A stretch of 64,000 bases of DNA from Tomocerus qinae. Taxonomy: Eukaryota; Arthropoda; Collembola; Entomobryomorpha; Tomoceridae. The notes beneath the pieces were generated by a model. That model was not told the DNA's origin. It made no database searches and saw only the letters and a program-made list of their open reading frames with translations. Shown piece by piece: positions 10,426 through 23,212 of this stretch; the stretch's first letter is position 1; each line of letters starts with the position of its first letter. The DNA lies in the NCBI GenBank assembly GCA_020055645.1, contig CM034546.1:131895875-131959874 (forward strand). The letters run 5' to 3'. Made by a program: the position numbers and the translations under genes.

Positions 10426-13400
10426 ATGCAGTTAAAGGTAATTTTAGAATCATTAAAATTCAAAATTTTATTTATAAAATAATAATTTAAACTACTTATC
10501 TAGTAATTAGCACTACCTGTACTAAATAATATCGGTATTAATTGTTTCATTGGTAATGATCCTTTTTGTTATGAAGCAATCAGGAGTTTTTATTGAATAA
10601 TATAATGTGATTCATTTTCCTGACACAACACACAACATGATTCTGACTTGGTTCAAATTTTCTATTTACTACTTTTCAGGTCACGATATTATTCCAAATT
10701 CTAATAGTAATTATTTCGAACTCTGTATCCGAGTACCAAATCGAAAGCGATTCTGAAACTGAGAATATCGGCGACGAAAATGAAAATGGGCCTAATCAAA
10801 TAAATAAACGGCAACATATAAGTTACTGGAAAAATAAAAGTAATGAATGGTTATCAATAATTTATAAAATTAAATTGTTAGGCTTTTAGTATCAATCACA
10901 TTGTACTTGATAATATTTAGAAGTGTTCACTTATTCATTTTACAGAGGAACTGGGAGTTGGACAAAAATATGCATTTAGTCCGAAGTCTATTCAAATGAG
11001 GATGGCAACGAAGCACCCATTTCAGCCAGAAATGCCACCTATTTATACTCATTTCATTTCTCCAGAGAAAATTCAGACTCAGATGGATTTGATTGAAGAG
11101 CGATACTATGATCAATTAATTGACCATAACGACCCATCGGCAGGGACATTTAAACAAGTAAGACATTTTATTCACCATTAGTTATACCTCTTTGTTTGGA
11201 TTCTGAATAAACTCTCATTATATCTGGAATATACATTTACTTATTACTTAAAACTTTATATAGTTACCACAAAATGACAAAATATAAAATTTAAAATTCT
11301 TGTTTTTTAAATATATGGTATTTTTGCGAACAGGCACGTATCCAGAAAATTGTACAAGGGGGCGCAACCAAAATTAGTGTCAAAAATATTACATATATAG
11401 TCAAATTTTTTGCAATTTTAGGCCTTTTTTGGGAAAAAATCTTTTTTCTCAGATTTAGGGGGCGCTGCTCCCCCTACCCGCCCGGCGCCCCCTTCTGGAT
11501 ACGTGCTTGTTTACGAATTTAATAAGAATTTTCTTCATTCCTTTTGGTGTTTAAGAAACTGACCTGCAAAGACTGAGTCAAAAAAGTCACTTAATAAGTT
11601 TGTCAACGTTTCTGCGGTTTATATGCATAGTTATTTAATTAATATCCATTGCAGGAAAATAGATAAATTATATAGAGTATTTCTTTATTACATAATTTTT
11701 TTAAATTTCCGTAGAAATATTTAGTGTATAAAGAGTTTTGCCAGTATGATTTGGATAACGGAATTCATTCGGAACACCCTCAAGTTTTTGCAGTATTTGG
11801 TTCAGAAGCAGTCAAAGACAATTTCTATCACCATGGATTTTTTATGGATGACGCCAGGAAATATAATGCTTGCTGTGTACAATTAGAACATCGTCAATTC
11901 GGAAAAAGCACCATTGGAAAGTAAGTTGAATATAATAATTATTATATATGGCAGAATGATACTATCGATCAATAACTCTTTTTACGAGAGTCAATGGCAA
12001 TTTTATTCTAAAAAATTTTTTTTACTACAGAATTATACATTTTGATGATTTTTGGACCACTTAATGCCAAATGATATTCACCAAAGTCCGAATTGATGTA
12101 ACTGTATGGACAATCATTCGAATAGTGTATGTTACTTCACCGTAGTAACTCTATAGTCCATTTCCCTGTGTTACTGTAGGTTTTTGATTGACTGTAGCAT
12201 TAGTGTTAACAGGTATACTTAAATAATATTAAAATTAGATCACACACTTAAAACACCTGCAAATATTTGAAAAATTTAAATTTCATTTAAACAAACTACT
12301 TAAAATCGGCAACAACCAAAAAAATTACGCGCTGAGAATCCAAAGAACCTATGATCTATGGAAGTTAAAATATTGAAATTCTCGGGCTTTGCGTGATTTC
12401 CATTTGCCCATGTAGTCAACTTATTTTTCAAAAGATTCCTCCAATTTCTTTATACGTCTAGTAATCACAGTAAGTGACTTTCTTTCTTCAATGATCATAA
12501 TTTGTCAATACCTCCATGATGTAATATGCAATAGTATTGCTTCCAAACAACGTAATTTTGGTTATTTTGATTTTGGCTTCATTTTTAACAAAAAAGGTAA
12601 ATTTTGCGTAAAGTACAGCCGAATGGCCTTAAAATTTATACACCCAACCCCCCTCAAAAGGGCACGGCTTAGTAAATAATTGTCAGGATGCTTAAGTTGG
12701 TGTTAGAAAATCTGATAGACCTGTTCACAACTGTGTAGCATTTATCTCAGTCAGACTAAAAAGCCCTATCATAGGGTGGGGCGCCCCCCCAAACCTTACC
12801 TTATTTATTACAATCTTACATAATCTAAGGATGGGGCGAGTAAGGCGCCCCAACCTAGGATGAGGTTTTTAGTCTTGCCGCATTTATCTGATCACTTTTT
12901 ACAATGTTTGTATTAACAATATTTTTTGCTGAATCATTTAGGGATGCATCAGTCAAAAATTTGGAATTTTTAAAGACTGATCAGACATTGGATGATATGG
13001 CGAGATTTATCAAATTCTTCAATCAGGAGTACAAAATAAAGGTACTTTTTGATCACTATTATTTATTTAACCTTTTGAGTTTCTTGCAATAACTAGTTAA
13101 TGGTTTCAACTTATATGTGACTATATTTGGAAGCACTAAATACAGTCGAATAGAATATACCTTAATTCTCAATACATGTTTGTGACTTCTAGTACAAAAG
13201 ATGGGCATTTTACGGTTGTTCGGTGCCTGGAACTTATGTTTCCCGATTTGCCGTCCGCCATCCAGAATTATACGAGTTCGGAATCGCTTCAGCTGCCTGT
13301 AGACAGACATTTTATGATTTCCATCGTAAGTTCAACCTTATGAACTGACTCACTTTGTTTATAAACTATTAGTACTTTTATTTATCTATATTTGTAATCA

Positions 13401-15074
13401 TGTAGTAAAATAATATGTTAAGATTTATAGCCTTGTATTATTTCTTGACAGATTTCTATGACACAATGGGAGATGTTTTAGAAGCCACCAGTCCAAAATG
13501 TAGACGAACTGTCAAGGAAGCATTTGATAGTGTGACCGACTTGGTTCGAGAAGCTCGTTCCAAATGTAAAAATTCATTCCACCACTGCCCTGTCGCTGAA
13601 AGAAATACGGAAATTCTGAAGAAATACTTACAGTAAGATATTTTATATATCAGCTCCATTATGATATTTATTCCGGCTCAATTTGAATTATATCTATAAT
13701 TCAGATATATGAATACGATATCCAAATCCGCAAATTACTGTAGTATAATTTAAAAGTATTAGATCAAATGCAAAGCAAGCGTATAATAGGGTTCTTTCAT
13801 TTTATCAATTAGCTACTAGCCTACCTAAAAGTAATACAGATTTTTGTATGTCGTGGGTCGTGGTCGGGTATATTGCAATTAATTTTTATCTTCATAAGTA
13901 AATTATGTTAATTATGATATTTTTTCGGATTTTAAGGCTATGTGGGAATTTCAGCATTTTTGAAGAAATAAATACACAGGAAATTATTTATGACTCCACA
14001 TACGAACTTGGGGTATTAACTATATACAATAATATCGCGAATAACGTATATGGAGTTACCGTACAAGATTTCTATGAAGATATAAACGCTCAAACTACAA
14101 CTAATCAACCTTACGACAGCTTGAAGAAGTTCTATGAAGCAAATTGCAAATTAGTGAAGAAATGGACTGGTCTACCTTTAGATCCAAGTGATCCCAATTT
14201 TGTTCCGTGTAAGGACTTTTGTGTCTCTGAAATTAATTGGAGGAATAACGTGGAGTATTACCAGCAGACCGATTGGAGTGCCGATGTAAGCGTCAATGGA
14301 GAGCGACAGTGGATGTGGATGATTTGTCAATATTATGGCAATTTTCTCACAACTTCAGGACCGAATTCAGCATTTGGGAAAATTCTTACCACGTTCTACT
14401 ATCAGCAACAATGCAATCAATATTTTAACAACAGGTTACTCCCTAATTTTGTCAAATAAATTGGAGCTGTCATATACTTTTGTTTAGTTTTTCGATTTAA
14501 TGTTGATTAGAGTTACATTATAAAAACTCTTTCTCGACTGGCACATTTAAAAATAACCGCAGGGCAATTGTTTTCAACATAGGTTAGATCAGGTCTTATG
14601 ACATTCTTTCATTTAAAATTATTTATACACTTTTAGATTCAATTACGCTGCGGAAAGGTTAACATTTTCGGAGAACAATAAATTGTACGGGCGATTGAAA
14701 GGCATTCCTGGCAGTTGTCCTAGTTGTACGCTTTTTGTTACACACGGAAGAGATCCATGGAAAGGATGCCAAATGCTCCATGTAAATGATATCAATTGTG
14801 GAGGATACGACAACAAATTTGTGCTCTACAGCAGTAAGTTTTCATTTTCACATCTTGTTTGAGAAATCATATTTTAAAGAAAAGAATTTTGTTAAACTAA
14901 TTAAGCTTTAATTTGTTTCTAGATGGTTCACACTGCGCAACGACATACCCTGATAATTTTGATGATCCCAACGATGGAAATTTGAAGAAGGCCAAACGAG
15001 AAATCCATGAAGCTATAGACCATTGGATGACGGAAGGCTGCAAGCACCGGACTCACGTTCAGTGTCCTCGTTGA
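10426..15074 (+). CDS. S28 serine carboxypeptidase-like gene, copy 2 (complete)
   Basis: Complete ten-exon S28 peptidase: 10426-10437, 10680-10839, 10946-11157, 11715-11920, 12942-13041, 13193-13325, 13452-13632, 13937-14434, 14637-14833, 14923-15074. These sum to 1851 nt (616 aa), longer than the roughly 500 aa usual for S28. The 12-nt first exon encodes only MQLK, and the signal peptide continues as VTILFQILIVIISNS in exon 2, followed by an acidic, variable stretch before the catalytic region. Triad candidates: Ser in YGCSVPG, Asp in RDPWKG, His in GSHC. Exon 8 (498 nt, Cys-rich) probably builds the cap domain over the active site. The start is chosen because MQLK at the same place recurs in copy 3 and as MGQLK in copy 4. 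A relic exon lies 0.9 kb upstream; copy 3 follows 2.7 kb downstream. A function in digestion or secretion is inference. Confidence 0.9.
11331..11519. mobile_element. hAT-like MITE (CAGGCACGTATCCAG ends), S28 copy 2 intron 3
   Basis: 189 bp, ends CAGGCACGTATCCAGAA / TTCTGGATACGTGCTTG, target duplication TTTGCGAA / TTTACGAA (7 of 8). GC-rich GGGGGCGC boxes inside. Related elements lie at 31672-31815 and 54505-54708. Confidence 0.75.
12748..12879. mobile_element. Small MITE with 10-bp target duplication, S28 copy 2 intron 4
   Basis: 132 bp with inverted ends CAGACTAAAAAGCC / GGTTTTTAGTCTTG and an internal GGGGCGCC / GGCGCCCC pair, between identical 10-bp repeats GCATTTATCT (12738-12747, 12880-12889). 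A 9-11-bp target fits Mutator-like elements. Confidence 0.7.
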
Positions 15075-15479
15075 TTTCCACGAACATCGATACAAATTGT
15101 TTTAATTTGTTTGGTATTGTTTTTTTCCTTTTTAATTCGATATTTTTATTCTCGTAAAAGTTTTTAATTTGGGTGTGGGTTTTAAAGCAATAATCGTTAT
15201 TGCAATTAATTATCGGAGATATTAAAAAACAATGTTTTGAATTATATCTCTATAACAAAAAAGTGATGGGAAACTCTTAAATAGACTCAAAATTGTTTTG
15301 AAACAATACATTTAATGTGTTATTTTAATAATTGAAATAATTTTATTTGACTAAATCGTAGTAAATAATATGAAAAGACAGAAATTTTTTAAAAATAGTT
15401 TTGTTATGATAATTGAATTCCTAATTTGTGGCAGATTCTGTTTCATTTTATTCTTTTCTAGTAGGTCCCAGCATGAATA
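15075..15479. other. S28 copy 2 3' flank
   Basis: Homologous to the 3' flanks of copies 1 and 3. The AATAAATAATATG candidate poly(A) site of those copies reads AGTAAATAATATG here (near 15359). No gene seen. Confidence 0.5.
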
Positions 15480-15660
15480 TCGTCCCTTAAGGAACCATTT
15501 AGCCTATATCCTCTTTTTGTTTTGTGCACTGAGTAGCCTATATCCACTTTTTGCTTTGTGTACGGAATAGCATATATCCACTTGTTGAAATATGGCGTTT
15601 AGGCTATTTCGTACACAAAACAAAAAATGGATATAGCCTAAATAGTTCCTTAAGAGACGA
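15480..15660. mobile_element. TCGTCCCTTAAGG-family MITE
   Basis: 181 bp, TIR TCGTCCCTTAAGGAAC / GTTCCTTAAGAGACGA between TA dinucleotides; internal repeats of GCCTATATCCACTTTTTG. Confidence 0.8.
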
Positions 15661-15729
15661 TATCCTGGAAGTTTACCTATACTATGAAATTATTGCATTT
15701 CGGCTTTCCCTACCACACAAAGATACATA

Positions 15730-15936
15730 CAGTCCAGTCGGATTCTATGTCAACTCGATGCGAAATAAACGGCCGTCTTACGGTCAGTTTTCTGAGTACT
15801 ATATTCATTATCACCATGACTACAGCTCAAATACTTATGCTGGTGAATGGTGAATAATAAAGTATAGTACTCAGAAAACTAACCGCATAACGGCCGTTTA
15901 TGTCGCATCGAGTTCACATAGAATCCGACTGGACTG
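15730..15936. mobile_element. MITE with arms of about 75 bp (CAGTCCAGTCGG ends)
   Basis: 207 bp flanked by TA. Arms starting CAGTCCAGTCGGATTCTATG pair almost perfectly with the end CATAGAATCCGACTGGACTG; the loop is about 50 nt. Tc1/mariner-type non-autonomous element. Confidence 0.82.
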
Positions 15937-16010
15937 TACATACATCAGTAGGTAAATTTCTTGAAGTCTGTGGTTATAATATAAAGATATTTGTTTCGCT
16001 GTAAAGCATT

Positions 16011-16110
16011 TCGTCCCTTAAGGACGGAAAAAGCCTCTATCCACTTTCAGATTGGATTTTTCCTGCACCAAACAAAAAATGGGTTGGCTTTTTCTTTCCT
16101 TAAAGGACGA
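16011..16110. mobile_element. TCGTCCCTTAAGG-family MITE, short form
   Basis: 100 bp, ends TCGTCCCTTAAGGACGGAAA / TTTCCTTAAAGGACGA, internal ACCAAACAAAAAATGG. Flanked by TT rather than TA. Confidence 0.7.
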
Positions 16111-17821
16111 TTGACTTCGTTCATCGTTCCTTAAGAGTTTGCTTAAACTGTGTCACAGTATAAAATATTTGGGCTAGATAATTTCCTGTTTAGTTGCTCA
16201 ATAACAAAAGATAAGATAACAGTCAGCAATGCCACAATAAGCAGAATTCACGGTTTCATTAGAGCTTTAGATACTTTGCGGGGTCGTCCAATTTTACTTT
16301 TGACGGCAATATGCACCTTTTCAACGCACACTGGCAATGCCTATGTTATGTTCTTATTTGCACCCCTCCTTGATATATTTAATAAATTATGTATTTTCCT
16401 TGTCGAATGAATTTTTTTCCACATTTTCAAATTAACAATCGGTCATGCAGTCCTCAACACAAATAAAATGACATTAGCATAACATTCTTTTAGAATTCCA
16501 GATACCAAATTCCAGATACAAAACTATTTTCTATTAAATTGAACTATGATATTCAATACCCTAATTATTTTGTATATATACATTATTATACTACATTAGA
16601 ACTTCATATAGTATACATTCACGTACTAATAATCTCATCATGTTCATATGCATGTCCATTTCACGAAATAAAATTGATGTTAATACTGCCGCCGTTATTA
16701 CTCGTTCTACTACCTTTTGTACTATTTTGGTACGGTCCGAAGGCATTATTTTACCACTTCTGGGAAAAATGTCGAAATGACTTGTTTTTTCCGACAAAAT
16801 GACTTTTATACAGCCCCATGTACACTTTACCCTGCTCAACGTCGTAGCATCATAATTTTGATGATAAAAAAGGTAAATATTTGAAGGAGGGAAAACGAGA
16901 AATCCATGCCGCTGTAGATCATTGGATGACCCAAGGATGCAAGCACTCAATTTATGTCCAATGACCGATTTGATAGTACTTAATATTGCGTAGGTATTTA
17001 ATTTTGTTTCTGCATCCGTAATTTAAATATACTTTTTTATGATCCATAATACGAAAGTAATTGTATCGAAACAGTGAACTTTTTGAAATAAATAAAATAT
17101 TGTAAAATATCAAAATTAAATATCATTTATCGATTTCATTGGCAGTGCTTATTTTTATCGTCCATCACTTCCAACCTCTATGAAGTCTGATTACTAATCG
17201 CGCTGGCTTGCATACATTTTAATTATGTCAATATACCCAATCTGGTTCATAGTCTGTGGTAGAAAACTTTTTAGGGATAAGTTTTTCCATGTAGAGTAGT
17301 GAAAGAAAAGGAAAGACTGTTTTCTTAATTGGCTGTACTCCTATGTGTTATCGTAATCCCTTCATTTGAATGTTGACTATATATATAGCCTGGTTTGAGC
17401 CTTCTGGGAAAGGACATACTGGGTACCGCTCCGTCTCCTGGCTTAAAATATGTCTTACAATAACTTCATGGCTTAAAATAAATCCTTGTTGCCTTAAAAT
17501 ATTTTACTTTGCGTGAAATACCTGACAATTGTGTATTGAAATATAACAAGATAATATCCAAAATCCAAGCATGATACTTGGGAATATAATGATAAAATTA
17601 ACATTTGTAAATATAGACAGTCTATAGATTAGTATACCAAAATTTAGAATCCCTGCTATTATTGAATATCTTACACCATTTAAAACGACCATTCATACCT
17701 TCATGCTTTCCAGTTTTCATTGCAGTTCATTTTTACCAACTGGAGATTGAACACTTCTACTCACTGTTGTTATATCATAGCACAAACCGTTTGCAATAAA
17801 AACTATAAAAAAAACTCCGCA
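16111..17821. other. Intergenic, S28 copies 2 to 3
   Basis: Apart from the S28 exon relic at 16.8 kb it holds sequence also found before copy 2 (about 9.3-10.4 kb), i.e. the 5' part of the duplicated unit, including a conserved stretch TTTACCAACTGGAGATTGAA about 90 bp before each start codon. No open frame of interest. Confidence 0.5.
16823..16973 (+). pseudogene. Relic of an S28 last exon, upstream of copy 3
   Basis: Second copy of the last-exon fragment, about 850 bp before the start codon of copy 3. It shares with the 9.4-kb relic both the flank (CCGACAAAATGACTT) and the lost CA in the catalytic-His codon, and adds an A-rich insertion near 16866. The 3' flank also matches that of the other relic, so both are the same pseudo-exon carried in a repeat unit of about 7.4 kb. 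Confidence 0.75.
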
Positions 17822-18557
17822 ATGCAGTTAAAGGTAATCTTAGAATCATTAAAATTCACATTTTTATTGACTAAATGAATATTTAAACTACCTATTTAGT
17901 AATTTACTTTACCTGTGCAAAATACTCATTATTGTTTTGAAACAGTCAGGTTTTTTGCTGATAATATACTGTGATTTACATTATTATATTCCCGATACAT
18001 CATTCATCACACGACATGATTCTGAATTGGTTCAAATTCTATTTATTATTTTTCAGGTCACTATATTATTCCAAATTCTGATAGCAATTATTTCGAACTC
18101 TATATCCGAGTACCAAATCGAAAGCGAATTTGAAACTGAGAATATCGGCGACGAAAATGAAAATGGATCTAATCAAATAAATATACGGCAGCATATAAGT
18201 TACTGGAAAAATAAAAGTAATAAATTGATTATCAATAAATTATTAAATTGAAGTGTTAAATTATTTGTATCAATCACATTGTACTTGATAATATTTGGGA
18301 ATGATCACTTATTCATTTTACAGAGGAACTGGGAGTTGGACAAAAATATGCATTTAGTCCGAAATGTATTCCAATGAGGATGTTAACGAAGCATCCATTT
18401 CAACCAGAAATGCCACCTATTTATACTCATTTTATTTCTCCTGAGAAAATTCAGACCCAGATGGATTTGATTGAAGAACGATACTATGATCAATTAATTG
18501 ACCACAACGACCCATCCGCAGGAACATTTAAACAAGTAAGACATTTATTCACCAATT

Positions 18558-18646
18558 AATATTTTCAATAATGTACCCCAACGCATACCTTCCTGTGTTA
18601 AATTTAGTACTTGGAGGTATGCGTTGGAACATTATTAAAAACATTA
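18558..18646. mobile_element. Short hairpin MITE, S28 copy 3 intron 3
   Basis: About 89 bp, nearly one long palindrome: ATTTTCAATAATGTACCCCA ... ACATTATTAAAAACATTA with the core AACGCATACCT / AGGTATGCGTT. A sister copy is at 38508-38598. Confidence 0.75.
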
Positions 18647-19220
18647 AGGGTTATACCTCCTTTTTTGGAATTTGAATAAGTTCTCATCATATCTGGAATA
18701 TGCATTTACTTAAAACTTTATATAGTTTTTATAGTTACCACAAATTAAAAATAGAATGTAAAATGTTTATTTAAAAAAAATTTTTTTTTATTGTGAATTT
18801 AATAAGGATTTTCTTTATTCCGTTCGATGTTTAAGAAATCGACCCACAAAGACTGAGTCAAAAAGTCACTTAATAAATTTGTCAACCTTTCAGTGGTTTA
18901 TATTATGTATAGTTATTTGGTTCATATCTATAGAAGAAAATTAGATAAATAATATGGAGTATTTATTATATAATTGTTTTTAATTGTAATTTCCGTAGAA
19001 ATATTTAGTGCATAAAGAATTTTGCCAGTACGATTTGGATAACGGAATTCATTCGGAACACCCTCAAGTTTTTGCAGTATTTGGTCCAGAGGCTTACAAA
19101 AACAGTTTCTTTAACTATGGATTCTTCATGGATGACGCCAAGAAATATAACGCTTGCTGTGTACAATTAGAACATCGTCAATTCGGAAAAAGTACCATTG
19201 GAAAGTAAGTTCAATGTAAT

Positions 19221-19325
19221 CAGGCCCACAGAAAGAAAAAAATTTCGTAGGTGGGGGGGGACACCAAGAAATATTTTAGAGATTTCTTGCGTTTTTAGAG
19301 AAAAATTTCTTTCTCTTCGGCCTTG
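19221..19325. mobile_element. hAT-like MITE, S28 copy 3 intron 4
   Basis: 105 bp, ends CAGGCCCACAGAAAGAAA / TTTCTTTCTCTTCGGCCTTG, target duplication AATGTAAT / AATATAAT (7 of 8). Copy 2 lacks it, showing AATATAAT at the empty site. Confidence 0.65.
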
Positions 19326-20715
19326 AATATAATAATCCTATATAGGGTGAAATAATACTATCAATAACTCGTTTTACGGGAGTCAATGACCAATTTGTTC
19401 ATATAAAAAAATCTTTAAAATTTACAATAGATTTTCCCTTTTTGATGATTTTTTGAACCACTTAATGCCGAGCAAGTATAATACTTTAGTTAGACCCTAT
19501 AAATAAAATACTTAAATTATACTTAAATATGTTTAATGAGCTAAAATCGGTTACAACGAAATAACTTGAACCTTAAATATTAGAATAATTTTTGCCATCG
19601 TCTATGTAGGTCGACATATTAAAATTTTATCTCGAATGAAATTTGTCATTGTCTTCAACCCAACTTAATTGTCAAAAGTCGCTTTTAGTTAAGACTATTA
19701 ATTATCGATTATAGGAGGCTAATTAACAAATCTTTCCTTTTCAGATATGTCACTTTAAGTTAAAGATCTTCTATTGCTTTCCTCACTCTTCTATATATGC
19801 AAGAATATTAATTTCAAAATACATAATTTATGCTAATTTTTTCATTTTCATCAAAAACCCGTAAAATTGTTAACTGTGCACATATGATAGGGTCAAACAC
19901 GGATTTTCGAAAATTGAAACCCTTTACCAAGACGAGCCCTAAGGGCGCGGGTTGGTAAATGGCTTTTGATGGTAAAGATACTTAAATTGTTAAATTCATC
20001 TTAAATTAATGAAAATCTGGTAACCCTGCACCAAAGTCTTAATTAATGAAACTGTACTGTGAGTGGAATGTATTCTTGTAATCTCCTCCATGATGTAATT
20101 ACCTATGCAATTGTATTGGTTTCAAAAAACGTACTTTCGTAATTAACAAAAAGGGTATATTGTGCATATGATTGCGTAAAGTAAGGCCTAACGGCCTTAA
20201 AATTGCAATTTATTTACCTAAACCCTCTCAAAAGGGTGCGGCTTAAATAATTGTCAGGATGCAACACAATTTTTTATTACCTTTTATTAACGTATTTATT
20301 AACAATATTTTTTGTTGATCGATTTAGAGATGCATCAGTCAAAAATTTGGAATTTTTAAGGACTGATCAGGCATTGGATGATATGGCGAGATTTATCAAA
20401 TTCTTCAATCAAGAGTACAAAATAAAGGTACTTTTTGAACATTGTTGGGTAGCTTTTCTAAATGAATATTACTGTGATGGTATGTTTGTCGAATAAAATA
20501 TACTTTAATTCTCAATACATGTTACTGTGACCTCTAGTACAAAAGATGGGCATTTTTACGGTTGTTCGGTGACTGGTTATGTTTCCCGATTTGCCGTTCG
20601 CCATCCAGAATTATACGAGTTTGGAATCGCTGCAGCTGCCTGTAGACAGACATTTTATGATTTTCATCGTAAGTCCAATCTTGTGAATCAACTCACTTTG
20701 TTTATAAAATACGAG

Positions 20716-21330
20716 TGAACCCAGCTAAGGGGCAAATCTAGCACTCAAGACAAATTCACCAGGCCACCCAACGCAGTAATAAAAACAATTTCGAAAACAT
20801 CCCATTAGGTTGTTATGTTAACTTTGTAAATGCAAAGTACATTTAAATTAATACTATTAACTGTAGATCGTAGCATCAAATACAGGGAACAATGAAAGAC
20901 TATTTTCGAAAAAACTCCCACAAAGTTACCAAAAAGCTTCCTTGTAAAATCGAAATAATAAGATTCCCTCTAGGATTTTGGAAAAACGTACAAACCCCAT
21001 GAGTCAACTTACGAATAAATATTTTTAAAGAATAAATAATGGCTCCCAGTACTACAATATTTAATTCTACAAAAAGATATCCCAACTGACACAAAATAAT
21101 TAAGAGGGTTGTAAGAAGTCAACCCAGCTCCATTAATAAATGTTGAATAAGTATGTCGATACTATAGCAGAACCACTTTGGATTAGAAGTTTTGAAATGC
21201 TATTTAATACGCACATTACGATCATTACGAAATGTTCCCTTTCGCTAATCATTTCCATTCGATAATAATAATATGAAACGTGAAACGACTCATTTCGTTG
21301 GTTTAGAGGAATTGGGCTTGCGCATTTTGC
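20716..21330. repeat. Block shared with 41.3-41.6 kb, in S28 copy 3 intron 6
   Basis: Begins GTGAACCCAGCTAAG and includes CGATACTATAGCAGAACCA and GAAATGTTCCCTTTCGC; degenerate matches recur at about 41300-41560 in the same order. Copies 1 and 2 lack it. On its minus strand a short hydrophobic frame (near 21094-20900) may be a receptor exon relic. Confidence 0.5.
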
Positions 21331-21344
21331 TTTTTTGCTTTTAA

Positions 21345-21468
21345 GGAGCCTGCATATATTACGTGTGCAGTTGATGGGAGGAGGAGATACCCAAAAGTGT
21401 TGCAGTCAGCACTTGCGTTACACATCGAGGGGGGGAGGATTTGCGTTACGTAATATATGCAGGTTCCC
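21345..21468. mobile_element. TTAA-type MITE (GGAxCCTGCATATATTACG ends)
   Basis: About 124 bp, ends GGAGCCTGCATATATTACG / CGTAATATATGCAGGTTCCC after TTAA. Second copy at 41668-41792. TTAA targets suggest a piggyBac-type origin. Confidence 0.65.
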
Positions 21469-21490
21469 TAGATTCTCCCTACCACACGTA

Positions 21491-21517
21491 CATATATATA
21501 TATATATATATATATAG
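21491..21517. repeat. (TA)n microsatellite
   Basis: About 13 TA units directly after the MITE, in S28 copy 3 intron 6. Confidence 0.9.
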
Positions 21518-23212
21518 ACAGGTAAATTTATTGAAGTCTGCGATTATATATAGAGATGAAATGAATACTACTTGCCTTTATACAAACAGATATATTTGCA
21601 AGTCGTGACATTGTTAAATAATCTAGGGATAGTGATTATGGACTAATATTATTTCTTCACAGATTTCTATGACACAATGGGAGATGTTTTAGAAGCCATC
21701 AGTCCAAAATGTAAACGAATTGTCAAGTGTGATTCATTTCATTTGATAGTGTGACCGACTTGGTTCGAGAAGCTCGTTCCAAATGCAAAAATTCATTCCA
21801 GCACTGCCCTGTGGCTGAAAGAAATACGGAAATTCTGAAGAAATACTTACAGTAAGAAATTTTATTTATCATTATTTATTTTGACTCTGAACTATACCTG
21901 TAATGCAGATATATAATATATGATATACAACCCCACAAATTAGAGGCAATTGGCAAGTCAGAATAACATGAACTACTTAGCTATCAGATTAATAATCTTC
22001 AAATGCGTTTATAATAGTTATATAACAAATAATACAGATTCTTGTATAGTGTGAGTCGTGATCTTGTATATTGTAATTAATTCTTATATTCATTAGAAAA
22101 TTATTTTAATTATGGCATTTTTGGGATTTTTAGGTTATGTGGGAACTTCAGCATTTTTAAAGAAATAAATACACAGGAAATGCTCTATGACTCCACATTC
22201 TATCTTCTCATATCAATTATGTACAATAATATCGCCAATAACGTATATGGAGTTACCGTACAAGATTTCTGTGAAGATATAAACTCTCAAACTACAACAA
22301 ATCAACCTTATGACAGTTTGAGCAAGTTCTATGAAGCAAATTGCAAATTAGTGAAGAAGTGGACTGGTCTACCTTTAGATCCAAGTGATCCCGATTTTGT
22401 TCCGTGTAAGGACTTATGTCTCTATGAAATTGATTGGAAGAGCTGGGTGGAGTATAACCAGCAGACCGATTGGAGTGCCGATGTAAGCGTCAATGGAGAG
22501 CGACAGTGGGATTGGCAGATATGTCAATATTATGGCAATTTTCTCTCAACTTCTGGACCAAATTCAGCATTTGGCAAACTTCTTACCACGTTCTACTATC
22601 AGGAAAAATGCAATCAATATTTTAAAAACAGGTAACTCCCTAATTTTGTCAAAATAAATTGGAGCTGTCATATACTTATGTTTAGTTTTCGATTTAATGT
22701 TAATTAGAGTTATATTATAAAATCGCTTTCTCGACTAGCACAGTTAAAAACTACCACAGTGCAATTATTTTCAACTTAGGTTAGGACAGGTCCCTTGAAA
22801 TTCTTTCATTTAAAATTATTTATACACTTTTAGATTCAATTACGCTGCGGAAAGGTTAACATTTTCGGAGAACAATAAATTATACGGGGGACTGAAAGGC
22901 ATTCCTGGCAGTTGTCCTAGCTGTACGCTTTTTGTTACACACGGAAGGGATCCATGGAAAGGATGCCAAATGCTCCATGCAAATGATATCAATTGTGGAG
23001 GATACGACAACAAATTTGTGCTCAACAGCAGTAAGTTTTCATTTTTACATCTTGTTTGAGAAATCATATTTTAAAAGAAACAATTTTGTTAAACGTTAAT
23101 TTGTTTCTAGATGGTTCATCTGAAAAAGGCCAAACTCGAAATCCATGAGGCTATAGACCATTGGATGACGGAGGGCTGCAAGCGCCGGACTCACGTTCAG
23201 TGTCCTCGTTGA

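Larger units (their letters stand above)
17822..23212 (+). pseudogene. S28 serine carboxypeptidase-like gene, copy 3, disabled
   Basis: All ten exons of the family are present: 17822-17833, 18057-18216, 18324-18535, 18999-19204, 20328-20427, 20538-20668, 21663-21851, 22134-22631, 22834-23030, 23111-23212. Three exons are damaged relative to copy 2. The catalytic-Ser exon has one extra T (near 20560) and lacks a codon just after the nucleophile motif. Exon 7 has 8 extra bases near 21728, which bring a TGA into frame. The last exon is 50 nt shorter and loses the catalytic-His segment. Exons 1-5, 8 and 9 remain open and very similar to copy 2, so inactivation is recent. The intron before exon 7 carries about 0.9 kb of foreign DNA. 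It could still be transcribed, but no full-length peptidase can be made from this sequence. Confidence 0.86.

Noticed and set aside
13456..13659. Minus-strand open frame over S28 exon 7
   Set aside because: Shadow of a conserved plus-strand exon; no independent signals.
16591..16950. 119-codon minus-strand frame
   Set aside because: Overlaps the S28 exon relic, has no recognisable domain, and the conserved signal is on the plus strand.
20538..20668. Programmed frameshift rescuing S28 copy 3
   Set aside because: Two further independent frameshifts in other exons make rescue implausible.
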